36,768 nucleotides of DNA, from the NCBI GenBank assembly GCA_021158735.1, contig JAGGUC010000048.1, positions 1 to 36,768 of the forward strand. Reading direction: 5' to 3'. This stretch comes from Desulfurococcales archaeon. Its GTDB lineage: Archaea; Thermoproteota; Thermoprotei_A; Sulfolobales; NBVN01. The notes under the pieces are model-generated. The model saw only the letters and a program-made list of their open reading frames with translations. It had not been told where the DNA came from and searched no databases. The position numbers and the translations under genes were made by a program. This document shows, one piece after another, positions 23,673 to 32,034 of the stretch (its first letter is position 1; the number at the start of each line of letters is the position of its first letter).

Positions 23673-24140
23673 TTACTCAGCTATGTATTGCTTAAGTACT
23701 ACGTTAAACCTACACGTACATGTAGGCCTCCCCATACCGCCAGCTACAATGAGTTCTCCGTGGGGACACCTAGACGGCCTTCCCAGCAGACACCATAACT
23801 TATCAACTATGTGCTTGGGTATGCTCAACTCTATGTCCCTTGCTACATGACATGCCTCCTCTACGCTTAGCCCCAACCTAGTCAGGGCTGACTCAATAAC
23901 TCCGTGCCTCCAAATAATCTCTAAGCACAAATCGATGCCCTCCTTTGTCAGCCTAATGCCCCTGCCTACCCTCTCAATCAGCCCCCATTTAACCAGCTTC
24001 TTAATCATGAGTGATGCTGTTGATTTTGAAACTCCGAGTGCTTTAGCTACGTCAACTACTCTAGCAGTGCCTTTAAAGGTGCAGTGCTCATATACGGTTA
24101 TTAAGTAGTCGATATCACGTGTACTCAGTAAGCCGACCAT
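23673..24140 (-). CDS. DtxR/MntR-family metal-dependent transcription regulator
   Basis: 155 residues. A winged HTH occupies about residues 5-67, with recognition helix VSKSTASLMIKKLVKWGLI, then LTKEGIDLCLEIIWRHGVIESALTRLGLSVEEACHVARDIE, the metal-binding and dimerisation helices of DtxR/MntR. GRPSRCPHGEL closes that domain as in relatives. There is no SH3-like third domain. The C terminus adds TCTCRFNVVL, two more Cys that are not part of the usual site. It is expected to sense Mn, Fe or Zn and control the transporter genes with which it is co-transcribed: its start overlaps the permease gene by 16 bases. Possible binding sites are the palindromes at 26843-26922. Confidence 0.87.
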   Translation of the reverse strand: MVGLLSTRDIDYLITVYEHCTFKGTARVVDVAKALGVSKSTASLMIKKLVKWGLIERVGRGIRLTKEGIDLCLEIIWRHGVIESALTRLGLSVEEACHVARDIELSIPKHIVDKLWCLLGRPSRCPHGELIVAGGMGRPTCTCRFNVVLKQYIAE

Positions 24141-24961
24141 TTCCTAACACCTAGTAGTGCATATATTACTGTTGCTGAAGCAAAAATACCTACACCTGCC
24201 GATGGAGGTAACTCGAGGGCTAGTGCTAGAACGTACCCTGACGCCATGATCAGAAGGGATGAAGCATAGGCTACTGCATGAATTTTTCTGACAGCAGCCC
24301 TAACAGCGATCAGGCCAGGAGCGGTGAGGACTACGTGGGTAAGTAACACCCCTAGTGACATAGCAAGTGATGTAGCGGTAGCTGCCGTTAATGAGTATAG
24401 GAGGTACCTGTAGTACCTAACTCTAAGCCCCATCGAGTACGCACCTTCGGGGTCGAAGAAAACGTACTTAAACTCGCCCCAAAACATGTGTATTAACGGT
24501 ATAACTATTATTGCAGTAGCTGCCAGCCTAGCAACATCACCTGCTGTAGCGAGGGCTGATGTTCCGAAGACATAGCTCATAGCCTTTGAAACACCTAAAG
24601 GGGACATGAAGCTCAGGTAGTAAGTCAGTATCACAGTTGTTGTGACTGATAAGCACACTGAGGTAGCTATAGCTGAATCTTCCGGAAGCCCTCTGTTGAT
24701 GGCCTCAGCAGTCAATACCGAAATCAAGATCGATACAAGCGCGGCAGTGACTACTGGAGGGACAGGGAGGTGTGCGACATCAGTTAGGAAGACACCTACT
24801 AAGCCTCCGGCAAGAACCGAGTGAAGTAGTGTGATGCCGAACGTGATGGATCTAGCAACAACCAGTGCCGGACTTACTGAACCAACTAGGGCACTACCCA
24901 ATAGCGCAGTAGCCGCGCTCATTATCAGTAGGTAGCTACTTCCTGAGGGCATGATCTTCAC
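24125..24961 (-). CDS. Metal ABC transporter permease (ZnuB/MntB type)
   Basis: 278 residues and about eight to nine hydrophobic helices, fitting the ABC-3 permease family (PF00950). Family-like parts include GSALVGSVSPALVVARSITF near the start, LLHSVLAGGLVGVFL, and MSLGVLLTHVVLTAPGLIA toward the end, the latter being the loop that meets the ATPase. The start is GTG 24961, with ATG 24952 as an alternative; both lie within the end of the ATPase gene (26-base overlap). It forms the membrane channel for Zn2+ or Mn2+ taken up by this operon. Confidence 0.88.
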   Translation of the reverse strand: MKIMPSGSSYLLIMSAATALLGSALVGSVSPALVVARSITFGITLLHSVLAGGLVGVFLTDVAHLPVPPVVTAALVSILISVLTAEAINRGLPEDSAIATSVCLSVTTTVILTYYLSFMSPLGVSKAMSYVFGTSALATAGDVARLAATAIIVIPLIHMFWGEFKYVFFDPEGAYSMGLRVRYYRYLLYSLTAATATSLAMSLGVLLTHVVLTAPGLIAVRAAVRKIHAVAYASSLLIMASGYVLALALELPPSAGVGIFASATVIYALLGVRKWSAY

Positions 24962-25727
24962 CGAGAATTATGAGACCTTTCACTTCAGTAAGCCCGGGGT
25001 ATGCAGCCTTAAGTATGTCCAGCCTCAGCACCTGGCTCGGCTTACCTATAGCGAAAACCTTCTTATTAATAAGAATGACCGTCGGCTCGTATGCCATGCA
25101 GGGCGAGAGTTCATGGGCCGACATCAAAACATCTACACCGAGTGTCCTGTGGATCCTGTACAGTAACTCAACAACCTCGCACTTTACTTTAAAGTCAAGC
25201 ATTGAGTACGGCTCGTCGAGAATCAGTAACTTCGGTCTTCTTATTAAGGCCCTAGCAAGCAACACACGTTGTCTCTCACCACCGCTCAATTCACTAAATA
25301 ACTTGTCCTCATAATCGCTTAGCTCAACTAAACTCAAATATTCTTTTACCTTCTTCTTTACGGTGCCTGAAATAACTCTAGGGGGAGGTAGCTTTGACAG
25401 TAGCCCCATAGCAACTACTTCCTCGACAGTCACCGGCGCTAGAGCGTCAACATTAATTACTTGCGGTACATAACCAACTACTTCAGCAATAGCTCCCATA
25501 TCACGCCATGGCACTAAGCCGTAGATGCTGGCACGCCCCTTTACAGGCTTTAAGAGTCCTATCAATGCCCTAATAAGTGTTGTCTTACCCGCACCGTTGG
25601 GGCCCATTAAAATCGCAAAGAATGGTGACTTGAGGGCGAATGAAGCATCATGTACTACTGGCTCCCTGCCATATGACAGGGTAACGTCCTTAACTTCAAC
25701 GTGTTTATCAGGTAGAGCGCTAACCAC
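24936..25727 (-). CDS. Metal ABC transporter ATP-binding protein (ZnuC/MntA type)
   Basis: 263 residues. Walker A GPNGAGKTT (42-50), signature LSGGERQRVLLARAL, Walker B LLILDEP with D-loop SMLDF, and switch His in SAHEL are all present. The Q-loop is in GYVPQVINVDALAPVTVEEV, a segment typical of the manganese/zinc importer ATPases. It powers the importer from the cytoplasmic side. The GTG start overlaps the end of the binding-protein gene by 8 bases and its own end overlaps the permease gene, showing a coupled operon. Confidence 0.9.
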   Translation of the reverse strand: MVSALPDKHVEVKDVTLSYGREPVVHDASFALKSPFFAILMGPNGAGKTTLIRALIGLLKPVKGRASIYGLVPWRDMGAIAEVVGYVPQVINVDALAPVTVEEVVAMGLLSKLPPPRVISGTVKKKVKEYLSLVELSDYEDKLFSELSGGERQRVLLARALIRRPKLLILDEPYSMLDFKVKCEVVELLYRIHRTLGVDVLMSAHELSPCMAYEPTVILINKKVFAIGKPSQVLRLDILKAAYPGLTEVKGLIILGEDHALRK

Positions 25728-26829
25728 TGCTGACCACCCTTGATTCGATGTACCTTCTTTGTAGAGTGACTACGACCGCCAGTACAATAACAAGGACGGC
25801 CTCAGATATAGCTAATGTAGTAGCTAAGTTATTGATACCAAATACCTCCTCCTCGCCCCACTCCCTCTGGTGGCTCATGCCGATAGAGTTCGCTTTAATG
25901 TCGCTGAGCTGCGCAGCTAGTACAGCAGGAATTAGGTTTGGAGTACTTGATAGTGTGCTAGCAGGTACTATTATATATGGTATCCTATTTAACTTAAGTA
26001 ACTCAAGAACTTTAGGATATCTTACCGCCATAGTATCCGTGATTAGAACAGCATCATATGCACCCCTATCATACCCGCTAACTAAAGTCTTCAGCGCACC
26101 CTCACTTAGTTCTGTCCCGGGTTCATTAAGCACTATCCCTATGCACTTAAGTCCTAAGTCATGAGCTACGTACTGAAGTATAGGTGTGAAGAGAATCACC
26201 CTCATACCGTACGGTACTAACCCGCGCACGGACTGATTCTCCATAGTAATTAATTTCTTAAACTCCTGAAGCCTGCTGTAGTAGTAGCTCCCGTGATTAG
26301 GGTCCACCTCAGCAAGAACTTCAGTAACCGCGGCCGCAGCCGCTACTAGGCCTGAGTAACTCATTAGGTACCCGTGAGGATTTACCCTACCAGTCCCTGG
26401 GTTCACCATTAATTTAAGTCCATGCCTTAAGTAATCCCTATAATCTACTATACTAGCCCTCACAACACCATCTCTCACCAGCTCACTAATCCTAGCCTCT
26501 ATGATGAGATGTGATGGACCTGTCATTAACACTACAGTAGCATTACTCAGCGAATTCACTAAAAAGGAGGTTGACGGCTCAAAATGATGAGGGTCAACAC
26601 CAGCAGGTACAAGAGAGTAAACAACCACCTCATCACCACCTATGAAAGATGCGACATACTTCAGTGACGCTGAGGTAACAGCAACAACCACCCTCCCACT
26701 ATCCAAACCAGCACTACCCCCACTTACTGCAGAAACGGTGAAGGTAGTACAGTGTACGAAGCAACCTAGAGCAACTAAAATAAACAGGAGGAGTACTGCG
26801 CTAACCACACGGCGCCTGACTTCATACAT
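25720..26829 (-). CDS. Zn/Mn ABC transporter substrate-binding protein (ZnuA type), membrane-anchored
   Basis: 369 residues. An N-terminal hydrophobic segment (about 8-28) acts as signal peptide. The cluster A-I (ZnuA) family marks are VPAGVDPHHFEPS with His81/His82, NPHGY (His152), and LITDTMAVRYPKV with the late acidic ligand. A second hydrophobic helix (about 338-357) followed by RRYIES anchors the C terminus, so the receptor is tethered at both ends or at the C terminus, as often seen in crenarchaea. No His-rich loop as in bacterial ZnuA is visible. ATG 26829 follows AGGGAGATG. It is the first gene of the operon; three inverted repeats lie in the promoter spacer. Confidence 0.88.
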   Translation of the reverse strand: MYEVRRRVVSAVLLLFILVALGCFVHCTTFTVSAVSGGSAGLDSGRVVVAVTSASLKYVASFIGGDEVVVYSLVPAGVDPHHFEPSTSFLVNSLSNATVVLMTGPSHLIIEARISELVRDGVVRASIVDYRDYLRHGLKLMVNPGTGRVNPHGYLMSYSGLVAAAAAVTEVLAEVDPNHGSYYYSRLQEFKKLITMENQSVRGLVPYGMRVILFTPILQYVAHDLGLKCIGIVLNEPGTELSEGALKTLVSGYDRGAYDAVLITDTMAVRYPKVLELLKLNRIPYIIVPASTLSSTPNLIPAVLAAQLSDIKANSIGMSHQREWGEEEVFGINNLATTLAISEAVLVIVLAVVVTLQRRYIESRVVSSG

Positions 26830-26842
26830 TACATCTCCCTAA

Positions 26843-26922
26843 GTTTTATGGTGTAAAACAGCTAATACAAGTTACTAATACCTAACGCCCTAGGACAACA
26901 GCACGGTGCTGGCTACTGTAGC
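26843..26922. promoter_or_regulatory. Three inverted repeats in the metal operon promoter spacer
   Basis: GTTTTA-N5-TAAAAC (26843-26859) lies 14 bases before the binding-protein ATG. CAGCAC-G-GTGCTG (26899-26911) and GCTAC-T-GTAGC (26912-26922) are perfect and adjacent. They sit in the 152-base divergent spacer between the metal-binding-protein gene and the LOG-like gene. The DtxR-family protein in the same operon is the obvious candidate binder, but the sequences do not match the classical DtxR box. Confidence 0.4.
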
Positions 26923-26981
26923 AGGCTCCCTCATACCTTAATAACATATAATACATATTAATTTATGTCTAGGTGATTTAA

Positions 26982-27527
26982 TTGAGGTACGTGGGTATAG
27001 CAGCGTACTCCGGTCCCCCGCCAGACCACCTTAAAGCTGCTGCTGAGGAATTTCTCCATAACTTAGCTCTATGTAGATCAGCTGAAGACACCGTTGTTGT
27101 TACTGGTGGGTATTGGGGTTTAATGAAGTACGTAGTGGATCAGGCCCTCTCAATAGGTTTTAAGGTCACCATTATTCCTCCGCTAGAAATGGAGGACATA
27201 AGATTTCCTCTCAAAGCCCTAGTCATTAGGACTGGTACGTCGTTTAGAGTGAGGAGCATATTTTTAGTACGCACAGTAGAGGTACTTGTTGCGTTGGGAG
27301 GCGCAGCAGGTACTATGCAGGAAGTAGTGACAGCGTATACTGAGGGGGTGCCAGTATTTGTTTTAGGCATGACCGGGCTACCGACTGATAAGCTATACAG
27401 TCTGTCACCATACCTTGACGACAGGAAGAGATCTGAAGTAAAGTACTTTAATGATCCGAAGTCACTAGCGCAAGCAGTCTGCAAGTACCTCGAAGAGACA
27501 CCGCCTAAAGGATGGGCGGGGCTGTAA
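26982..27527 (+). CDS. LOG/SLOG-fold (TIGR00725-like) nucleotide-binding protein
   Basis: 181 residues from TTG, with GGTGA 7 bases ahead. It has a Rossmann-like layout: VVTGGYWGLMKYVVDQAL (39-56) and VALGGAAGTMQEVVTAY (103-119). The second is the counterpart of the P-G-G-x-G-T-x-x-E signature of LOG (lysine decarboxylase-like) proteins, with Ala-Ala replacing part of the loop. Some family members cleave nucleoside monophosphates, others only bind nucleotides; which applies here is unknown. The first residues are typical of the DprA-related family TIGR00725. It is 4 bases from the ROK kinase gene and probably in one transcript with it and valS. Confidence 0.75.
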   Translation: MRYVGIAAYSGPPPDHLKAAAEEFLHNLALCRSAEDTVVVTGGYWGLMKYVVDQALSIGFKVTIIPPLEMEDIRFPLKALVIRTGTSFRVRSIFLVRTVEVLVALGGAAGTMQEVVTAYTEGVPVFVLGMTGLPTDKLYSLSPYLDDRKRSEVKYFNDPKSLAQAVCKYLEETPPKGWAGL

Positions 27528-27531
27528 TACC

Positions 27532-28527
27532 GTGCATGAAGGTCTTGGCAGGGCCGTAATAGCTGTAGATGTGGGGGCCACTAACTTAAGAGTAGGGATT
27601 TTTGACTTAAGTGCCTCTTTACTGAAGGTGGAGGTTACTAGGACACCCAGGTCGGGAGGACATGACGCGGTAGCTGACTCAATAAAGTATATTGCTGACA
27701 ATATGCTCAGATCTCTAGGAATTAGGCATGTAGTAGGAGTTGGTGTAGGTACTATAGGTCCTCTTAACATTAGAGAAGGAGTCGTCGTCAATACCCCAAA
27801 CAATCCGATCAGGACTTTCAGACTCAAGGCACCTCTTGAGGAGTTTTTTGATGTGCCTGCATACGTAGTGAATGACTGTGTAGCTGCTGTTTGGGGCGAG
27901 TTTAATGCTGGCAGCTTCAGAGAAGCCAAGAATATGGTCTATATTACGTTAAGCACTGGTATTGGCGCAGGCGTGATTGTAGATGGGCACCTCCTGCTAG
28001 GGAAGGACGGGAACGCACATGAAGTCGGGCACATAACAGTAAATTATAAGTATGGTGTCCGCTGTGGGTGTGGAGGTATAGGGCACTGGGAGGCTATTGC
28101 CTCAGGAGCTAATATCCCTAAATTTGCTGAGGAGGTATCCAAGAACTGGCATGGCAGTAAAACAGCAGCGTATTTTTTGGCATGTAAAGGCGGCTTAACT
28201 CCAGAAGACTTATTTAAGCATTGGAGGTTAGGTGACGAGTTTGCTACCTACGTCATCAATGAGCTTGTTGAGGTTAATGCTGCGGGCTTAGGGAGCGTTA
28301 TTAATGTGTATGACCCGGAAGTCATTACGCTCGGCGGATCTATAGCCATTAATAACACTGACTTCATAGAAAAAGTCGTGCAGAACGTCAGTAAGTACGC
28401 AATTAATAAAATACCTAAAATATCGTTAACCTCACTAGGTGAGAAAGCCGTGCTTGTAGGTGCTGCATACCTCATCCTAAACACACCTGAAGAGCTACCT
28501 AAAATTCAAGGTAGTACACACCAATAA
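27532..28527 (+). CDS. ROK-family sugar kinase (glucokinase/hexokinase type)
   Basis: 331 residues from GTG. ATP-binding AVDVGATNLRVGIFDL (11-26), catalytic Asp115 in VVNDCVAAVWGE, STGIGAGVIVDG (141-152) and the zinc site are all in order. The zinc motif of ROK kinases is C-x-C-G-x-x-G-C-x-E; here it is CGCGGIGHWEA, with Cys178, Cys180 and His185 plus His167 from GHITV, so His replaces the last Cys. ROK hexokinases phosphorylate glucose or related sugars with ATP and are the usual glucokinases of crenarchaea. The exact sugar is not fixed. The gene follows the LOG-like gene by 4 bases and precedes valS by 33. Confidence 0.86.
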   Translation: MHEGLGRAVIAVDVGATNLRVGIFDLSASLLKVEVTRTPRSGGHDAVADSIKYIADNMLRSLGIRHVVGVGVGTIGPLNIREGVVVNTPNNPIRTFRLKAPLEEFFDVPAYVVNDCVAAVWGEFNAGSFREAKNMVYITLSTGIGAGVIVDGHLLLGKDGNAHEVGHITVNYKYGVRCGCGGIGHWEAIASGANIPKFAEEVSKNWHGSKTAAYFLACKGGLTPEDLFKHWRLGDEFATYVINELVEVNAAGLGSVINVYDPEVITLGGSIAINNTDFIEKVVQNVSKYAINKIPKISLTSLGEKAVLVGAAYLILNTPEELPKIQGSTHQ

Positions 28528-28560
28528 GGTTCATAAGGTTAAATCAAAATTTCATTAGGT

Positions 28561-31017
28561 GTGAGTGTGGGGGCTAGAGACATCATACCTGTGAAGCGCT
28601 GGAGCCCCGAGCTAGAGGAAGAACTAATTAGGAAGTGGGAGGAGGAGGGGCTATATAAAAGCGAAGTGAACTTCAGGGAAGACACAAAGTACGTTGTCAT
28701 TGACACCCCACCACCCTACCCCTCGGGAAAATGGGGAGTTGCTCAAGCAGGGCACTACACACAGATCGACATGGTTGCCCGAGCTCTCAGACTTCTGGGG
28801 TACAAAGTACTTGTCCCGTTCTATGCCGACAGGAACGGTTTACCTGCAGAAGTAGCTGTTGAGAAAAAGTACGGCATAGCGGCACATGAAATAGCCAAGA
28901 CTCCTGAGGGCAGGGAGAAATTCTTAGAAATGGTTAGGAAGGTGCTTGATGAATATGAAGAGGATCTTGTCAGAACCTGGAAGCGTCTTGGGTGCCTGTT
29001 CGACTACTGGAGAGACGGCACAGACTCACCTAAGTACAGGAGAGTTACACAGGCAACATTCATTGAGTTATGGAATCACGGGCTTATTTATGAGTCCTAC
29101 AAGCCAGTTACGTGGTGCCCGCGCTGCAGAACCACATTAGCTGAAGCAGAAATTGAATTCAAGAAGAGGAAAGGTAAGCTATACTACATTAAGTTTAAGG
29201 TTAAGGAGACAGATGAGGACATAGTTATAGCTACTACGAGGCCGGAACTCCTTAATGCGTGTGGCGCGGTCATATATAACCCGGCAGATGAGAGGTACAG
29301 GCACCTCAAAGACAAGCACGCCGTCGTTCCACTGTACGGTAAGGTAGTGCCAATAATGGAACATGAATTAGCCAAGCCAGAATTTGGCACTGGCTTAGTC
29401 ATGATGTGCTCGTACGGTGACACTCACGACGTCTGGTTCTTTAGGGAAATGAAAATCGAGCCCACCATAGTCATCAGCCCAGATGGGACAATGAACGAAA
29501 ACGCAGGATTCCTCAAAGGTCTGAAAATAAGTGAAGCGAGGGAGAAGATAGCTGAGAAATTGCTTAATGGGGGATTAATAACTAAGGTGGAGGAGCTAGA
29601 GCATGAAGTGCCTGTCTGCTGGAGGTGCAGGACACCTGTAGAGTTCATTCATATGAAGGAGTACTTCATGAAGCAACTCGAATTTAAGGATAAGTTACTC
29701 AAGGTAGCAGACCGCATGATTTTCAGACCCAGGGAGCATAAGATCAGATTGGAGACGTGGATCAATTCACTGGCTATGGATTGGCCAATATCAAGAACTA
29801 GGTTCTATGGTACTGAGCTACCTATATGGAAGTGCAGTAGATGCGGTTACGTAATCCTCCCCGAGCCAGGCAGGTATGTCAGGCCGTGGAAGGAACCCTC
29901 ACCCGTGCCTAAATGCCCTAAGTGTGGGGCACCCAAGGAAGAAATTATTGGCGAGACAAGAACGTTTGATACGTGGTTTGACTCATCAATTAGCGTACTC
30001 TATATTACGAGGTGGCTAAACGACAGGGAAGTTGCACTCAAGGCACTTGAGCGCTCACTTAGACCCCAGGGTTATGACATCATAAGAACATGGCTCTACT
30101 ACACAATACTTAGGGTATGGCTACTAACTGGTAAACCGCCATTTAAGTGGGTCAGAATAACTGGTATGGGCTTAGATGAGAAGGGCAGGGCCATGCACAA
30201 GTCCTTAGGTAATGTAATATATCCTATGCCGTACATAGAGAAATACGGTGCCGATGCCTTCAGGTACTGGGCTGCTGCTTCAGGAAGGCTTGGAAGTGAC
30301 TATAGATGGTCTGAGAACCTCGTGAAGACTGGGCAATTATTCGCTACTAAACTAATCAACATGGCTAGGTTCATGTCTGTGTTCAGGGATTACAGCAGTG
30401 AGTTCAGGCTGAGGGAAATCGATAAAGCAATGATCAAGTACGCCGTTAGGGTTGCAAAAGAGGTAATTAAGTCTTATGAGGAGCTGGACGTGTTTGAACC
30501 AATACAGAAAATCTATGACTTAGCGTGGAATGTCTTTGCTTCAAATTACTTAGAGACCGTGAAGCCCAGAGCCTACGGGAGGGACAGCTTTAGTGAAGAT
30601 GAGGTTAGGGGTGCTCACTATACGCTTCACAGGGTCTTCAAGTTGATACTTAAGTTACTTTCACCGATCATGCCTTTCGTAACAGATTATATCTGGAGGC
30701 GGCTGTACTCACCTGATAGAAGTGTGCATACTGAAGTAATTAATGAAGAGGAATTGAGATATGAGGGAGGCAGGGAGGAGCTGATCAGTCTCTTAATAAG
30801 GATTAATTCTGCTGTCTGGAAATTCAAGAAGGAACGTAATATGAGATTATCCGATGAGCTTCCCGCAATACTTTATATACCAGCCGAGGGTAAAGGCATT
30901 GTCGATGATATTAAGGTGCTGCATAGGGTGCGTGAAGTAATTGCTGGGAAGCCTGAGAAGTGGGATGTAGTGCTGGACGAGGGCATATATCTAAGGTTGC
31001 TGAGTAAGACTCCTTAA
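28561..31017 (+). CDS. valS: Valyl-tRNA synthetase, archaeal type
   Basis: 818 residues. Class I synthetase order: PPPYPSGKWGVAQAGHYTQ (50-68) at the HIGH site, the editing domain with TTRPEL (225-230) and GDTHD (286-290), WPISRTRFYGTELPIW (408-423), a zinc site CSRCG/CPKCG, FDTWFDSSIS, RPQGYDIIRTWLYYT (501-515), and AMHKSLGN (544-551) at the KMSKS site, then a helical anticodon-binding domain. The RPQGxDIIRTW and TTRPEL segments and the length point to Val rather than Leu or Ile. The HIGH site is degenerate. The start may be GTG 28561 or GTG 28567, the latter 5 bases after AGGTG. Its 3' end overlaps the opposite-strand DHH gene by 27 bases. Confidence 0.88.
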   Translation: MSVGARDIIPVKRWSPELEEELIRKWEEEGLYKSEVNFREDTKYVVIDTPPPYPSGKWGVAQAGHYTQIDMVARALRLLGYKVLVPFYADRNGLPAEVAVEKKYGIAAHEIAKTPEGREKFLEMVRKVLDEYEEDLVRTWKRLGCLFDYWRDGTDSPKYRRVTQATFIELWNHGLIYESYKPVTWCPRCRTTLAEAEIEFKKRKGKLYYIKFKVKETDEDIVIATTRPELLNACGAVIYNPADERYRHLKDKHAVVPLYGKVVPIMEHELAKPEFGTGLVMMCSYGDTHDVWFFREMKIEPTIVISPDGTMNENAGFLKGLKISEAREKIAEKLLNGGLITKVEELEHEVPVCWRCRTPVEFIHMKEYFMKQLEFKDKLLKVADRMIFRPREHKIRLETWINSLAMDWPISRTRFYGTELPIWKCSRCGYVILPEPGRYVRPWKEPSPVPKCPKCGAPKEEIIGETRTFDTWFDSSISVLYITRWLNDREVALKALERSLRPQGYDIIRTWLYYTILRVWLLTGKPPFKWVRITGMGLDEKGRAMHKSLGNVIYPMPYIEKYGADAFRYWAAASGRLGSDYRWSENLVKTGQLFATKLINMARFMSVFRDYSSEFRLREIDKAMIKYAVRVAKEVIKSYEELDVFEPIQKIYDLAWNVFASNYLETVKPRAYGRDSFSEDEVRGAHYTLHRVFKLILKLLSPIMPFVTDYIWRRLYSPDRSVHTEVINEEELRYEGGREELISLLIRINSAVWKFKKERNMRLSDELPAILYIPAEGKGIVDDIKVLHRVREVIAGKPEKWDVVLDEGIYLRLLSKTP

Positions 31018-31977
31018 CTCACTATTTAGTTTCTCAATAAGCTCCTTAAACAACCTGTAGGGTATTCTACACCCTGCTGCATGTGGATGACCACCTCCGG
31101 ACCCTCCTAGGCGCACAGCAACCTCTCTCAAGAACCTATTTAGGTCTATGGAGTTCTTACCTGCTCTCAAGCTCATGATCATTAAGTCATTTCTTCTCTC
31201 AGCTGCAATACCTACCTCACAACCTGTTGTCCCCCGAGCATAAACTGCTGCAATACCTAAGCTACCGGGTGGGTCAATAACGTAGGCTATACTTCCATCA
31301 ATATTTACATTACTCCTGACCCACTCATAAAGCATTTCATTGTTGCTTGCCTCAACTAGCGCCTTGACAACCAATTCGCCTAGTTGGGATGGCCTCCTAT
31401 TAACAGATAAGTGCTCAACAACATGCCTCTTAAAGTCGTACATTCTCCTAGACCCTTCTAGACCCTGTATGAGTATCCCTGCCTCGAAGTAAATCTGTCT
31501 TTTATCCCATTTTTCTAGGACATCCTTAACCCAGGGTGTCTCATCTCTGTAGTCACCTATAGCACCATATAGGGCCACCCTTTCATACTCACTACTCAAC
31601 TTACCTAATTTACTATAATACTTGAATGTCAGCTCTGATGCTGACATAGAGAGCGAGTGAACTACATTAATGTTCAATTCACTGAGACTATCACTTATTG
31701 GTTCCGGATGATGGTCTATGTATGTGATATCGCCATCATTGTAGTTATTGAGGGTTGCCAGCAAGTCCTTAATATTGTGCTCACTTAACGCAACGTCAAC
31801 AATGACGACGTCACCTCTAGCAGAAGAAGTAAAGTCCTCTATGAGACCAGCTGGGTGCGTGAAAACCACATTAACTTCGCTGTAATCCCTCCTGAGGGCT
31901 GCCAGCACTAAAGCTGCTGAGCAAATACCATCTGAATCACCGTGTGCAAGGATGGTCAACATGCGTGAAACCACCAC
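30991..31977 (-). CDS. DHH-DHHA1 family phosphoesterase (RecJ/NrnA-like)
   Basis: 328 residues. Motif I HGDSDG (12-17; metal-binding His12, Asp14, Asp16), motif II VIVDVAL (Asp61), motif III DHHP (88-91), motif IV GDYRDE, and the DHHA1 signature GGSGGGHPHAAG near the C terminus. This set defines two-metal phosphoesterases including RecJ, NrnA and archaeal short RNA/DNA exonucleases; the exact substrate is not readable. Start is GTG 31977, or ATG 31962, which gives the more usual MLTILAHGD beginning. No clear operon partner; the radical SAM gene is 57 bases upstream on the same strand. The C-terminal codons overlap valS. Confidence 0.86.
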   Translation of the reverse strand: MVVSRMLTILAHGDSDGICSAALVLAALRRDYSEVNVVFTHPAGLIEDFTSSARGDVVIVDVALSEHNIKDLLATLNNYNDGDITYIDHHPEPISDSLSELNINVVHSLSMSASELTFKYYSKLGKLSSEYERVALYGAIGDYRDETPWVKDVLEKWDKRQIYFEAGILIQGLEGSRRMYDFKRHVVEHLSVNRRPSQLGELVVKALVEASNNEMLYEWVRSNVNIDGSIAYVIDPPGSLGIAAVYARGTTGCEVGIAAERRNDLMIMSLRAGKNSIDLNRFLREVAVRLGGSGGGHPHAAGCRIPYRLFKELIEKLNSELRSLTQQP

Positions 31978-32034
31978 TGGTTAAACCTATTTAATTTTAT
32001 GTTGTTGGGAAATAAATCATAGAGTTTCCAGTCA

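Noticed and set aside
28561..31017. Leucyl- or isoleucyl-tRNA synthetase for this class I enzyme
   Set aside because: RPQGYDIIRTW, TTRPEL, the AMHKS site and the 818-residue length agree with archaeal ValRS; archaeal LeuRS is longer and has other signatures.
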